Positions 9,486-18,095 of a stretch of DNA of 35,364 nucleotides are shown piece after piece; position 1 is the stretch's first letter, and the number at the start of each line of letters is the position of its first letter. Below the pieces are notes generated by a model. That model saw nothing but the letters and a program-made list of their open reading frames with translations. It did not search any database and was not told where the DNA came from. Origin of the DNA: Verrucomicrobiales bacterium (GTDB lineage Bacteria; Verrucomicrobiota; Verrucomicrobiia; Verrucomicrobiales; V1-33); NCBI GenBank assembly GCA_947462995.1, contig CANHUG010000005.1, positions 1 through 35,364 on the forward strand, given 5' to 3'. Position numbers and translations under genes: made by a program.

Positions 9486-11294
9486 TCAGCGGGACGATAC
9501 CGGCGCGGCAAGCCGTGACTGGTTGTGAAACCAGCGGTCGACGGCCGCGGCACGGATGCGGGAACGCAGCGGTCGGGGCAACGGGCGCGACCACCACGGG
9601 GCGTCCGGACCGGGGGCGGGCTCCGCGGGCAATGCGGGTTGCTCAAGGAGCGCCGCGACGATCGCGGCAATCGCCGCCCCCCGGGATCCCGGGGCGTGCA
9701 GCCATTTCGGGCGGCCATGTCGCGGCCATTGCGTGGCAAGCCAGAGCGCACGCGGTGCGGCCCAGGCGAACGATTCTTCCGACAATCCGGAGGCACGGCG
9801 GAGAGATGTCAGGGTTCCGGAGAAACTCGGCCAGTGGGCGAGTTCCATCTGCAGGCCGTTGCTATCGGGGAGCCACAAGGCGCGACCCGGCCATTGGATG
9901 GCGCGCAGGTGTTTCCCGGCGACGTCCCCGGCTTCGAGCCATGGACGCACGCCATGACGCCTCAGGGCGCTTTCCTCACGGAGGAAGGCGTCACGGCCTT
10001 CCGGATCCGTTAGGTCGTAGTACGCGGCCATCCCCGCAGGCGGGGCGGGGCGGCAAGTGGCGGATTGCCCGCGGAATGCGGCTTCGAGTTGAGGCAGCGT
10101 GACCGAGGCCGCGAACAGGGATTCGGCGCGTCGGCGGCCAGCCGCACCCATGCCCCGTGCCAGCTCGGGGTCGCGGGCCAGCGTGATGAGCGCGTTGGCG
10201 AGGGCCGCTTCGTCACCTTGTGCGGTGAGCAGACCGGTGACGCCGTCCTCAACCTGTTCAGGGATGCCGGCGATGCGGGAACTGACGACCGGAAGCGAGC
10301 TGAGCATGGCTTCCGTGATGACCGTCGGCAACATGTCGCTGGCACCGGCAGGATCAATGATGCAGGCAAGGACAAAGGCATCGGCGGCCGCGAATGCCTC
10401 CTTCATCTGCTGAAGCTGGACGCTGCCGTGAAAGACCACGGCGTCGCCGAGGCCGAGCTGCGCAGACTGTGCTTCAAGGCGTTCGCGCCACGGACCATCG
10501 CCCATGAGGTCGAGATGAATGGCAATTCCGGCAGCCCGGGCGGTCGCCACCGCTGACAGAAGATGGTGGAATCCCTTGAACTCGATCAGGCGGCCCACGC
10601 TGACAATTCGCAACGGGCCGGAACGCGGGGCCTTGGCAGGCGCAGGATAGCCAGAAGGATCAATGCCGTTGTAGATGCGGACCATTTTCGCTGCGCTGTC
10701 CGGGCAGCGGTCGGCAAGCTCGCGACGCGCGTCGTCGCAGGGCGCGACGATGAAGGCAGACTCCCGGGCCATTTCGCGCAGCAGTTCCGGCGTGCGCAAG
10801 TCGACCATGAAGTCCTGCGCCTGCGGGGTGAACGAAAAACTCAGCCCGGCGAGCGCCTTGAGAAAGAGGGCGCTGTAGGTGGCCTGGTTGGCGAAGTGAA
10901 TATGAAGGTGATCAATCCCGAGCTCCGGGAGGATCTCGGAAAAGTAGAGGGCGTTGCGGCAGCGTTTGGCGGCTTCGTCGCCCCCGCCGAAGCGCGCTGC
11001 GAATTCGTCCACCATGGCTGCGGGCCAGCGGCCGTCGGCGCGCGCGCGGGATTCCATCACCCTGCGGACGGACGGAGGCGGGTTGTGCAGCACGGGTGCC
11101 CGGAGGGCATCGAGCCGGGCGTGCCGGAGCGCCTGCACGGGCGGGTTGATGGCAGCCACCGAAACATCCCAGCCGGCAGCCTCGAGGGCCAGCATCTCGT
11201 TGTCGACAAAGGTCTGCGACAGCACCGGCCAGCGGCTGAACAAATAGGTCAGCCGGGGCTGTCGGCTGGGAGAAGCAGAGACGGTCGGTTCCAT
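9486..11294 (-). CDS. GT4-family glycosyltransferase with an unassigned ~180-aa C-terminal extension
   Basis: Start at MEPTVSASPSRQPRLTYLFSRWPVLSQTFVDNEM (11294); 'RIVSVGRLIEFKGFHHLLSAVATAR', 'GDAVVFHGSVQLQQMKEAFAAADAFVLACI', 'EQVEDGVTGLL' are GT4 hallmarks; the C-terminal ~181 aa (9486-10031) show no recognisable family. Confidence 0.88.
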   Translation of the reverse strand: MEPTVSASPSRQPRLTYLFSRWPVLSQTFVDNEMLALEAAGWDVSVAAINPPVQALRHARLDALRAPVLHNPPPSVRRVMESRARADGRWPAAMVDEFAARFGGGDEAAKRCRNALYFSEILPELGIDHLHIHFANQATYSALFLKALAGLSFSFTPQAQDFMVDLRTPELLREMARESAFIVAPCDDARRELADRCPDSAAKMVRIYNGIDPSGYPAPAKAPRSGPLRIVSVGRLIEFKGFHHLLSAVATARAAGIAIHLDLMGDGPWRERLEAQSAQLGLGDAVVFHGSVQLQQMKEAFAAADAFVLACIIDPAGASDMLPTVITEAMLSSLPVVSSRIAGIPEQVEDGVTGLLTAQGDEAALANALITLARDPELARGMGAAGRRRAESLFAASVTLPQLEAAFRGQSATCRPAPPAGMAAYYDLTDPEGRDAFLREESALRRHGVRPWLEAGDVAGKHLRAIQWPGRALWLPDSNGLQMELAHWPSFSGTLTSLRRASGLSEESFAWAAPRALWLATQWPRHGRPKWLHAPGSRGAAIAAIVAALLEQPALPAEPAPGPDAPWWSRPLPRPLRSRIRAAAVDRWFHNQSRLAAPVSSR

Positions 11295-11356
11295 GCAGCG
11301 AAGTTGGCCGACCTTGCCTGCGGGCCGCAGCCTGCCGCAATGGGAAAAGGAAAAGT

Positions 11357-11439
11357 GGGGACGTGTCCCGAAACCCAACCCGAAGCGCCAATCCTCGGTC
11401 CGCTCCAGTACTTGTGGTCCCTAGCCGGAACACGTCCCC
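11357..11439. repeat. 83-bp element with near-perfect 13-bp terminal inverted repeats (GGGGACGTGTCCC ... GGAACACGTCCCC)
   Basis: Read directly: 11357-11369 GGGGACGTGTCCC and 11427-11439 GGAACACGTCCCC, 12/13 complementary, intergenic. Confidence 0.7.
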
Positions 11440-11455
11440 GAATCTTTGTGGTCCG

Positions 11456-12247
11456 TCACTCAGCGGTGATGGCGAGTTTCAGTCCGAGTTCCCGTTCGAG
11501 GTCCTCGAGGGGGAGCTTCACGAGTTTTTTCAGCTGACCGTTCTCGTAGGCCCGAGCCTTGTACTCGACCTCGAATCCTGCGCCAGCTCCCGGTTCCGCA
11601 GCAGCCGCGGGCCTGACCTTGAGCTCGAGATCGTGCCGTCCGAAGTCGCCCGCGAACATGCCGCCGGAGAATGTAGCGCTGAAGAGGGTGGCGCGCTTGG
11701 CACCGATCTGCTGCGCGACTTTCTCACACATGGCTGCTCTCATGGAACGTCCCTCGCGGGGATAGGCCTTCATGCGGAATGCCTGGACGTCTCCCTTTGA
11801 GAGGCGAGGTTCGGGAACGAGGCGGCGCTGTGCCTCGGCCTGCATCTGCTTGCGGGTGGCGTCGAGGACATTCTGAACTCTGGTGACTTCCTCCGGGGAG
11901 AGCTGAAGCGCATCGACGGCCTTGGCACTGAGTTTCCATCCTGGGTCGAGGAGAGGGATTTTAGTGCGAAGGTAGGACTGGAGCTGGTTGGAGATATCGA
12001 CCTCGCCCCATGGGTCGGGAGTTAGCGGCTCGGGTGGCGGCGTTGGTTTCGGCGGGACCGCGACCGCTGGCGCAGTGGTCGGCTCAATGACACTGGCCGC
12101 CACCGGCGCTGCCGGAAGGGCCGCAGGCACTGCATTGAGCGCGCGCAGCATTCGGAAGGTGCCGATCGCAAGGCAGATCACTATAAACCCGATGGCGAAG
12201 CGCGCCTTGATCATGGCGGGTGGAGCGGGTGGAGTCAAAGCGTTCAT
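11456..12247 (-). CDS. Hypothetical membrane-anchored protein
   Basis: ORF with likely start MNALTPPAPPAMIKARFAIGFIVICLAIGTFRML (12247); one N-terminal TM segment, Pro/Ala linker, unassigned C-terminal domain. Confidence 0.7.
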   Translation of the reverse strand: MNALTPPAPPAMIKARFAIGFIVICLAIGTFRMLRALNAVPAALPAAPVAASVIEPTTAPAVAVPPKPTPPPEPLTPDPWGEVDISNQLQSYLRTKIPLLDPGWKLSAKAVDALQLSPEEVTRVQNVLDATRKQMQAEAQRRLVPEPRLSKGDVQAFRMKAYPREGRSMRAAMCEKVAQQIGAKRATLFSATFSGGMFAGDFGRHDLELKVRPAAAAEPGAGAGFEVEYKARAYENGQLKKLVKLPLEDLERELGLKLAITAE

Positions 12248-12426
12248 GGGGCGGCAAGGCGGATGAGACGATAAATAACGAATCAAGTATGGCCGGAAGT
12301 GCGGGGATGCGCAATCGATTCCTTGCGCGGACCGCAGATTTGTTTTTGCCGCATCCAGAGGATAGCCGACAACGCCCGTGGATTCCCCATTGCTGCCAGC
12401 GCTGGCGGTGACATGGCGGCGGGACT

Positions 12427-13683
12427 ATGAGGTTGGCAGTTGTCATTCCGGTCTACAATCATGCCCGCTACATCGGCCGGGCTCTCGAATCCGTGCTGAC
12501 CCAGAGTCGCCCGCCGGACCGGGTGATCTGCATCGATGACGGTTCGCGCGATGATTCCCTGGCAGTGTGCCGGACGTTCGCAGACCGCGGCGTCGAAGTC
12601 CACGGGCAGAAGAACCAAGGCGCGCATGCCACCATCAACCGTCTCATCGGCATGGCCTCGGAAGATTGCGATGTCATCGCCATCCTGAATTCGGATGATT
12701 TCTACGCCCCGGAGCGGTTTGCGAAATGCCTGCCGGAACTCGAGAACGACCCCGCGGCGCAGGTCGTGGCGTCGGGACTCGTCCTCATGGATGATGACGA
12801 CCAATCCCTGCCGGAAGATCACCCGCGGGGCCGCTGGCTGCGCGCGGTGTGGAGCCGCGGGGCCGATCCGGAAACCGATCCGGTGTCGTGGATGGGCGAG
12901 GCCAACTTCATCGTGTCGTCCAGCAACATCATTGCGCGGCGCGAGTTCTTCCCGGCGCATCCATTCAAGCCCTACCGCTTCAACCACGATTATTACTTCC
13001 TGAGCCAGGCCGCCCTGCGAGGTCAGCTGCGCGTGGTGCGGGAACCGCTGCTGCACTACCGGGTGCACGACACGAACACGATCAACACGAAGCCCGCGCC
13101 GCTGCTGCGGGAACTGCTGCGGCAGTGGCTGGACCTGTACCGCGATCTCGCGCCGGAACTGGCATCCGATCCGGCCCTGCGGGCAAGGTTCTACCGTTTC
13201 ACGCGGGCGTCATGGGACAATCTCTCCGGGCTCCATCACGGCGTGTTCCAGGCGGTCCTCGCAGGCTTCCTGACAAATCTCCCGGACGATGCCGTAGAAT
13301 CCGCCGTGGCTGCGCTCGACGAAGCAGCATGGCCGGAACTCTCCGTCTTTCCCAACAAGGATGCCGTCAATACCTACGACGGTGCCGATCCTCTCCCCCG
13401 CGGAGTCGGCGCGCTCGCCGAACGCATCGCCGCCTTGAAACAGGAACGCGACGCAGCCCGGAACGATGCCAAAGCGCAGCGTTCCCTGGCAAGGTTGCGG
13501 CAGTCGCTGCTCGCCTCGAAATGGGTGGCACTCGGCCGCGCCCTCGGTCTCGCCGGAAACCTCGGCAGCGATGCAGGCAAGTCGGCCGCCGAAAAGCTGG
13601 CGTCCCTCCATGCAACCGTGCAACGCAGCGGCTGGCTGCAATTCGGGGCGCGACGCGGCTGGTGGCAACCACCGACACCCTGA
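12427..13683 (+). CDS. GT2-family glycosyltransferase
   Basis: MRLAVVIPVYNHARYIGRALESVLTQSRPPDRVICIDDGSRDDSL ... 'AILNSDDFYAPERF' (DxD-like) ; C-terminal coiled-coil segment. Confidence 0.92.
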   Translation: MRLAVVIPVYNHARYIGRALESVLTQSRPPDRVICIDDGSRDDSLAVCRTFADRGVEVHGQKNQGAHATINRLIGMASEDCDVIAILNSDDFYAPERFAKCLPELENDPAAQVVASGLVLMDDDDQSLPEDHPRGRWLRAVWSRGADPETDPVSWMGEANFIVSSSNIIARREFFPAHPFKPYRFNHDYYFLSQAALRGQLRVVREPLLHYRVHDTNTINTKPAPLLRELLRQWLDLYRDLAPELASDPALRARFYRFTRASWDNLSGLHHGVFQAVLAGFLTNLPDDAVESAVAALDEAAWPELSVFPNKDAVNTYDGADPLPRGVGALAERIAALKQERDAARNDAKAQRSLARLRQSLLASKWVALGRALGLAGNLGSDAGKSAAEKLASLHATVQRSGWLQFGARRGWWQPPTP

Positions 13684-13756
13684 CATCCACGGCGCCAAGC
13701 CGGACTGCAGCGACGAACCCCTGGTCCTGGCGTGCGGTCGTCGCGGCGGCAGCGGA

Positions 13757-13798
13757 CCAAAAAAATCCCGGCCGACCGGAAATCCGGTGGCCGGGATT
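13757..13798 (-). terminator. Rho-independent terminator for the minus-strand gene at 13829-15604
   Basis: Stem AATCCCGGCC(g)ACCGG-AAAT-CCGGTGGCCGGGATT (13764-13798) followed on the minus strand by a T7 run (A7 on plus strand, 13759-13765). Confidence 0.88.
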
Positions 13799-13828
13799 CG
13801 AGAATTCAATCGTCGCCTGACGCGATGG

Positions 13829-15604
13829 TCACTTGCCGCCTTCCGGCGCGCGGGTCGTGATCTCCGGAAGCTTGACCGTCCCCGGTGGCATCTCCGGCGA
13901 AGGCAGGCGGACGAGGAGCCACGTCTGCGACTGCTTCTCACCGAAGTGCACGAAGACGCTGGCTGCATCGTACGTCAGGCTCGACGCGCCCGTCTCATAG
14001 ACCGTCCCGGTGTTCTCACCGATGTGCCACGCAGCCCGCTGGGTCTTCGGATCGATCCGGCCAACGACAGGCTGGTCTTCGCCAGTCATGACGTTCTTGT
14101 AGGCCCCTGCAATGATGCCGTTCTTGTCGGACGAGAGCTGGAAGAACATCACCGCGTCCCCATCTTCCTGCTGCGTGAGGGCCCAGACGCCGAGCGGCAG
14201 CCATGTTTCCGGCTGACCTTCAACCGCAGGCTCCGGAACCGGATACGTCTCAAGCTGCGGAGACGCCAGGGCGATCGTCTGCTGGCGGTGCACCGTGGCG
14301 CTGCCGGAAGGCTGACCATTCATGTAAACCACGTCGCCCTCGATGATGACCGTCGTGCCAGGGTCGTACACCACCGGCTGGACCGGCCACGCGGGACCGT
14401 AGAACGTCGTGTAAACCGGATAGGTCACCGGGCGCCACCACCACCATGGCGAAAGCACCGCCGACGTGACCGCCACCGCAGTGCGCGCTGCGGCTACCCC
14501 GCCCCACCAGCACGATCCCCACCAACCGGCATTGAAGTAGTAATCATGGTAACCATAGCAACCAGTCCAGACCTGGCGGCAGCGGCCGCCGCGGTAGGCA
14601 TACACGTCGCCGCACCAGCGGTTGTAGTCACCCGACCCATAACGGCCGTACCAGTTGCGGTCGCCGTAATGGGTGTTGATGCTGTTCCAGTTCTGCTGGC
14701 GGTTGACGTTGAAGTTGTTGATAACCGTCGTGTTGTTGTTCTGCCAGTTGTTGAAGTTGTTCTGGTTGTTGTTGCCGATGTTGTTCCAGTGATCACCCCA
14801 GTCCGGCCGATTGCTGTTCCAGCCCGGACGGTTGTTCCATTCTGGCGGGTTGATGCCGGGGCGGTTGCCGGGCCGGTTGACGTTGCCAGGCAGGGTCGTC
14901 GGACGGTTGAAATTGCCACCCTGACCCGGCCGGTTGATATTGCCAGGCAGTGTGGTTGGGCGGTTGAAATTGCCACCTTGATCCGGACGGTTGATATTGC
15001 CAGGCAAGGTCGTCGGACGATCCGGACGATTAGCCGGCTTCGTCAGATTGCCAGGCAGCGTCGTCGGACGGTCCGGGCGGTTAGCCGGCTTCGTCAGATT
15101 GCCAGGCAGCGTCGTCGGGCGGCCTCCGGTCCCCGGAAGCGTGATGGGTCCGGTCGGACGCTCCGGACGCGGGGCCGGTTTGGTCGAGGGACGATCAATC
15201 TCAGGACGCGGGGCTGGCTTCGTCGTCGGACGCTGAAAGCTGGAACCGCCGCCGGCACTTGGCCGCTCAACAGACGGGCGGCTGGGAGCGGGTCGGGTGC
15301 TGGGCCTTGATGGTGACGGGCGGCTCTCGGCAGGTTTGCTGATCGCTGGACGGCTCGGGGCCGGGCGGCTCGATGGTTTGCTCGCGGACGAATGGCTCGG
15401 GGCCGGGCGGCTCGACGGCTTGCTCGCGGACGAATGGCTAGGCGCGGGGCGGCTGGCGGGGCGGCTGACGGCAGGCCGCGAGGCGGCAGCCGGCTTGGAG
15501 AAGTTGTGACCGCCCGACGGCCTCGCGGCGGCACCCCGGGCACCGCTCGTGGCGGTGAGGAATGCCGTGCCGAGGGCGAGCACGGAGTAGAAGATGGTGC
15601 GCAT
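13829..15604 (-). CDS. Secreted repeat-rich surface-type protein (Pro/Ser/Arg-rich repeats, Asn/Trp-rich middle, conserved C-terminal domain)
   Basis: Signal peptide MRTIFYSVLALGTAFLTATSGA; repeats SRPAPSHSSASKPS and RPTTLPGN(L/I)..; 'WNNIGNNNQNNFNNWQNNNTTVINNFNVNRQQNW', 'GCYGYHDYYFNAGWWGSCWWGG'; C-terminal 'GVWALTQQEDGDAVMFFQLSSDKNGIIAGAYKN'. Confidence 0.85.
   Translation of the reverse strand: MRTIFYSVLALGTAFLTATSGARGAAARPSGGHNFSKPAAASRPAVSRPASRPAPSHSSASKPSSRPAPSHSSASKPSSRPAPSRPAISKPAESRPSPSRPSTRPAPSRPSVERPSAGGGSSFQRPTTKPAPRPEIDRPSTKPAPRPERPTGPITLPGTGGRPTTLPGNLTKPANRPDRPTTLPGNLTKPANRPDRPTTLPGNINRPDQGGNFNRPTTLPGNINRPGQGGNFNRPTTLPGNVNRPGNRPGINPPEWNNRPGWNSNRPDWGDHWNNIGNNNQNNFNNWQNNNTTVINNFNVNRQQNWNSINTHYGDRNWYGRYGSGDYNRWCGDVYAYRGGRCRQVWTGCYGYHDYYFNAGWWGSCWWGGVAAARTAVAVTSAVLSPWWWWRPVTYPVYTTFYGPAWPVQPVVYDPGTTVIIEGDVVYMNGQPSGSATVHRQQTIALASPQLETYPVPEPAVEGQPETWLPLGVWALTQQEDGDAVMFFQLSSDKNGIIAGAYKNVMTGEDQPVVGRIDPKTQRAAWHIGENTGTVYETGASSLTYDAASVFVHFGEKQSQTWLLVRLPSPEMPPGTVKLPEITTRAPEGGK
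14884..15108. repeat. Intragenic tandem minisatellite encoding (R)PTTLPGN units
   Basis: 'TGCCAGGCA' recurs at 14884, 14941, 14998, 15049 and 15100, i.e. spacings 57, 57, 51, 51 nt (19-aa and 17-aa units). Confidence 0.85.
15366..15449. repeat. 42-bp x2 intragenic tandem repeat encoding SRPAPSHSSASKPS
   Basis: CGGCTCGA(T/C)GG(T/C)TTGCTCGCGGACGAATGGCT... at 15366 and again at 15408, period 42. Confidence 0.8.
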
Positions 15605-15624
15605 GGTGCGGAATGGGCGGAAGG

Positions 15625-16545
15625 TTACTTTTCGCGGACGATCGTGACCGGCCCAATGTTAGGAAGGGTTTCACCGCCGAGCGAACGGCTGGCGACCGAC
15701 CATGAGATCTTGTCGTCGTCGACCTTGGAAACGGTGATTTCCTCGCTGCCGACTTCACCATCGGGGAGGACCGTGCGGCTGAGGACGAGCCAGCGGTCGC
15801 CGTCCGGCGTCCATGTGCGATCGGTGAAGCTGCCATCGGATTCGAACACCCATGAGCGGACTTGTTCCTGTTCAGCGTCCCAGCCGATGATTTCGGTTCC
15901 TTCGCGGGCCTCAACGCCATCAGCACCGGGAATGCTGAAGGTGCGGGTGAGGAAACTGCCAGAGGGGGACCATTCCACGGTGCACTTCATGCCGTCAGGC
16001 TCAGTGGACTTCCACGAACCAGCGAACCATGCGAGATCCTGTAGCAATGAAGCGGCGGCCGGCGCACTCTCGTCGTCCAGTTCGGTGAATTCCGTGATCG
16101 CCCATTTGCCGTCACGCTTCACATGCACTGCCGTGAATTCGTTCACGGCCGAGGATCCATCAGGATCGGTAACCGTGGCTTCTCCGCGGACGCTGAAGAC
16201 ATCCTCGGTAATCTTGCGGGCAGCGTCAATCTCGAGGGCAATCGTCCGGCCCTTGCTGTCTGCGAACACGGATTTGAGCAGGCCCTCGATGGCCGCGCGA
16301 CCGCTCGTCTGGACGCCTTCATTGCTGATCCATTCGGCGTCGTCTGCGAAGAGCGCGGCCACTGCTGCGGCGTCGGCCTTGTTGTAGGCGGTCACATAAG
16401 CAGCCGCAGTCTCGCGGGCCGCCGCGAGTTCCGGAGATACCGCCGCAGCGGCCGCCGGAGCAGGCGCAGCGGCAGGTTTGTCCTGAGCACCCGCCGGAAT
16501 GGCAGCGAGCAGCAGAAGGGAGGCAATGGCAGTCGGGGTCTTCAT
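15625..16545 (-). CDS. Secreted SgcJ/EcaC (SnoaL/DUF4440-like) family protein with a C-terminal lipocalin-like (DUF1579-type) half
   Basis: Signal peptide MKTPTAIASLLLLAAIPAGAQ; 'YVTAYNKADAAAVAALFADDAEWISNEG...GRAAIEGLLKSVFAD' is SnoaL/SgcJ-like; second half 'FAGSWKSTEPDGMKCTVEWSPSGSFLTRTFSI'. Confidence 0.82.
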   Translation of the reverse strand: MKTPTAIASLLLLAAIPAGAQDKPAAAPAPAAAAAVSPELAAARETAAAYVTAYNKADAAAVAALFADDAEWISNEGVQTSGRAAIEGLLKSVFADSKGRTIALEIDAARKITEDVFSVRGEATVTDPDGSSAVNEFTAVHVKRDGKWAITEFTELDDESAPAAASLLQDLAWFAGSWKSTEPDGMKCTVEWSPSGSFLTRTFSIPGADGVEAREGTEIIGWDAEQEQVRSWVFESDGSFTDRTWTPDGDRWLVLSRTVLPDGEVGSEEITVSKVDDDKISWSVASRSLGGETLPNIGPVTIVREK

Positions 16546-16829
16546 GGTTCAATTCATCAGGGTTAACTCGGGGGACAACCCCCACAGCTAATCGCCGGAT
16601 CGCTAACCGGGCAATGGAAAATCCGCACACTCAGCCCCGCAATCCCCCGGCGGCTGCGTTCGTCTGCATCGGCTCGCAACAGGTGGCATCAACTTCCATC
16701 CGACCGCTTTCCCAAGGCCCTTCCCGCGCCGTCCCACGGCCATGCTTTGACTCCGCGAATCACTCGCTCCGCGGGTCCCGCGGGTGATTTCCAATTGAGC
16801 AGGCCGCGCCGTCCAGTATCGGCAATGCC

Positions 16830-17981
16830 ATGCATCTGACCGGCTCGTTCCATCCCTCCCAGCGCGTGCTTCTCGGCCCCGGCCCCAGTGACGTGCCGAC
16901 CCGCGTCCTCAATGCCATGGCCGCACCCACCCTCGGTCACCTCGATCCCGAATACCTCGCGCTCATGGACGACACCCGGCGGCAACTCCAGGCCATCTTC
17001 CGCACCGCCAACGAACTCACCCTGGCCATCAGCGGCACCGGCAGCGCCGGCATGGAAGCCGTCGTCGTCAATCTCGTCGAACCCGGCGACGAAGCCATCG
17101 TCTGCGTCAACGGGGTCTTCGGCACCCGCATGAAGGATGTCATGGAACGCGCCGGAGCAACCGTCCACGCCATCGAAGTCCCATGGGGCGAAACCATCCC
17201 GACCGAACGAGTCGCCGACGCCCTCCGCACCTTCCCCCGCGCAAAGGTCTTCGGCATCGTCCACGCTGAAACCAGCACCGGTGCCCACCAGCCACTCGAG
17301 GAAATCTCAAGGCTCGTCCACGCCGCCGGTGCCTTGTTCCTCGTCGACGCCGTCACCTCTCTCGGCGGATTGCCCCTCGAAGTCGACGCATGGGGCATCG
17401 ACGCCTGCTACAGCGGCACTCAGAAATGCCTCAGCTGCCCGCCAGGCCTCGCGCCCGTCACCTTCTCCCCACGCGCCCTCGCACGCATGGACGCCCGCCG
17501 CTCCAAGGTCCAGTCATGGTACCTCGACATGACAATGATCCGCAATTACTGGGGCGCTGACCGCGCCTACCACCACACCGCGCCTATCAACATGACCTAC
17601 GCCCTGCGCGAGGCCTGTGCCATCATTCTCGAAGAAGGCCTCGACACCCGCATCGCCCGCCACTCCCTCAATCACCGCGCCCTCCGCGCCGGCCTCGAGG
17701 CCATCGGCCTCCGCTACATTCCCTCGCAATCCCTCACCACCCTCAATGCCATCCACGCACCAGACGGCATCGACGAAGCCCTCATCCGCCGCCGCCTCCT
17801 AACTGAATTCGGCATCGAAATCGGAGCAGGTCTCGGCCCCTTCAAAGGCCGCGCCCTCCGCATCGGCCTCATGGGCAGCAGCAGCACCCGGCGCAATGTC
17901 CAACTCGTCCTCGCCGCTCTCGAAATCATCCTGACACGCTCCGGCGCCACCAGCGCCGCTGCTTCCATCTACGCGGCCTGA
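16830..17981 (+). CDS. Class V aminotransferase (alanine--glyoxylate / serine--pyruvate aminotransferase family)
   Basis: 'LLGPGPSDVPTRVLNAMAAPTLGHLDPEYLALMDD', 'SGTGSAGMEAVVVNLVEPGD', PLP-lysine 'YSGTQKCLSCPPGLAPVTFS'. Confidence 0.93.
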   Translation: MHLTGSFHPSQRVLLGPGPSDVPTRVLNAMAAPTLGHLDPEYLALMDDTRRQLQAIFRTANELTLAISGTGSAGMEAVVVNLVEPGDEAIVCVNGVFGTRMKDVMERAGATVHAIEVPWGETIPTERVADALRTFPRAKVFGIVHAETSTGAHQPLEEISRLVHAAGALFLVDAVTSLGGLPLEVDAWGIDACYSGTQKCLSCPPGLAPVTFSPRALARMDARRSKVQSWYLDMTMIRNYWGADRAYHHTAPINMTYALREACAIILEEGLDTRIARHSLNHRALRAGLEAIGLRYIPSQSLTTLNAIHAPDGIDEALIRRRLLTEFGIEIGAGLGPFKGRALRIGLMGSSSTRRNVQLVLAALEIILTRSGATSAAASIYAA

Positions 17982-18095
17982 TCCTCAGAAACTCACGCGT
18001 CACCCGCAACGGCGGCCAGTGATCAGCCATCACGGCAAGACCACGCCTGCAAGTCCCCTCTGTCGGCCGGATTCCGCCAGCATGGCGGCGTCGGC

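Noticed and set aside
8543-10102. 519-aa + strand ORF opposite rnhC and the GT4 gene
   Set aside because: Shadow ORF antisense to two recognisable genes.
13466-15310. 614-aa + strand ORF overlapping the GT2 3' end and antisense to the surface protein
   Set aside because: Translation is low-complexity Arg/Pro/Val; the minus-strand protein has signal peptide, repeats in frame and a terminator.
14884-15449. CRISPR-like array from regularly spaced repeats
   Set aside because: Repeats are in frame within a secreted protein gene and encode Pro/Asn-rich peptide units.
16689-17288. 199-aa minus ORF within the class V aminotransferase gene
   Set aside because: Gly/Asp/Ala-rich antisense artefact.
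18074-18088. CCGCCA-GCA-TGGCGG hairpin between convergent aminotransferase and cupin genes as terminator
   Set aside because: Short stem without a clear T run on either strand; not strong enough to list as a terminator.
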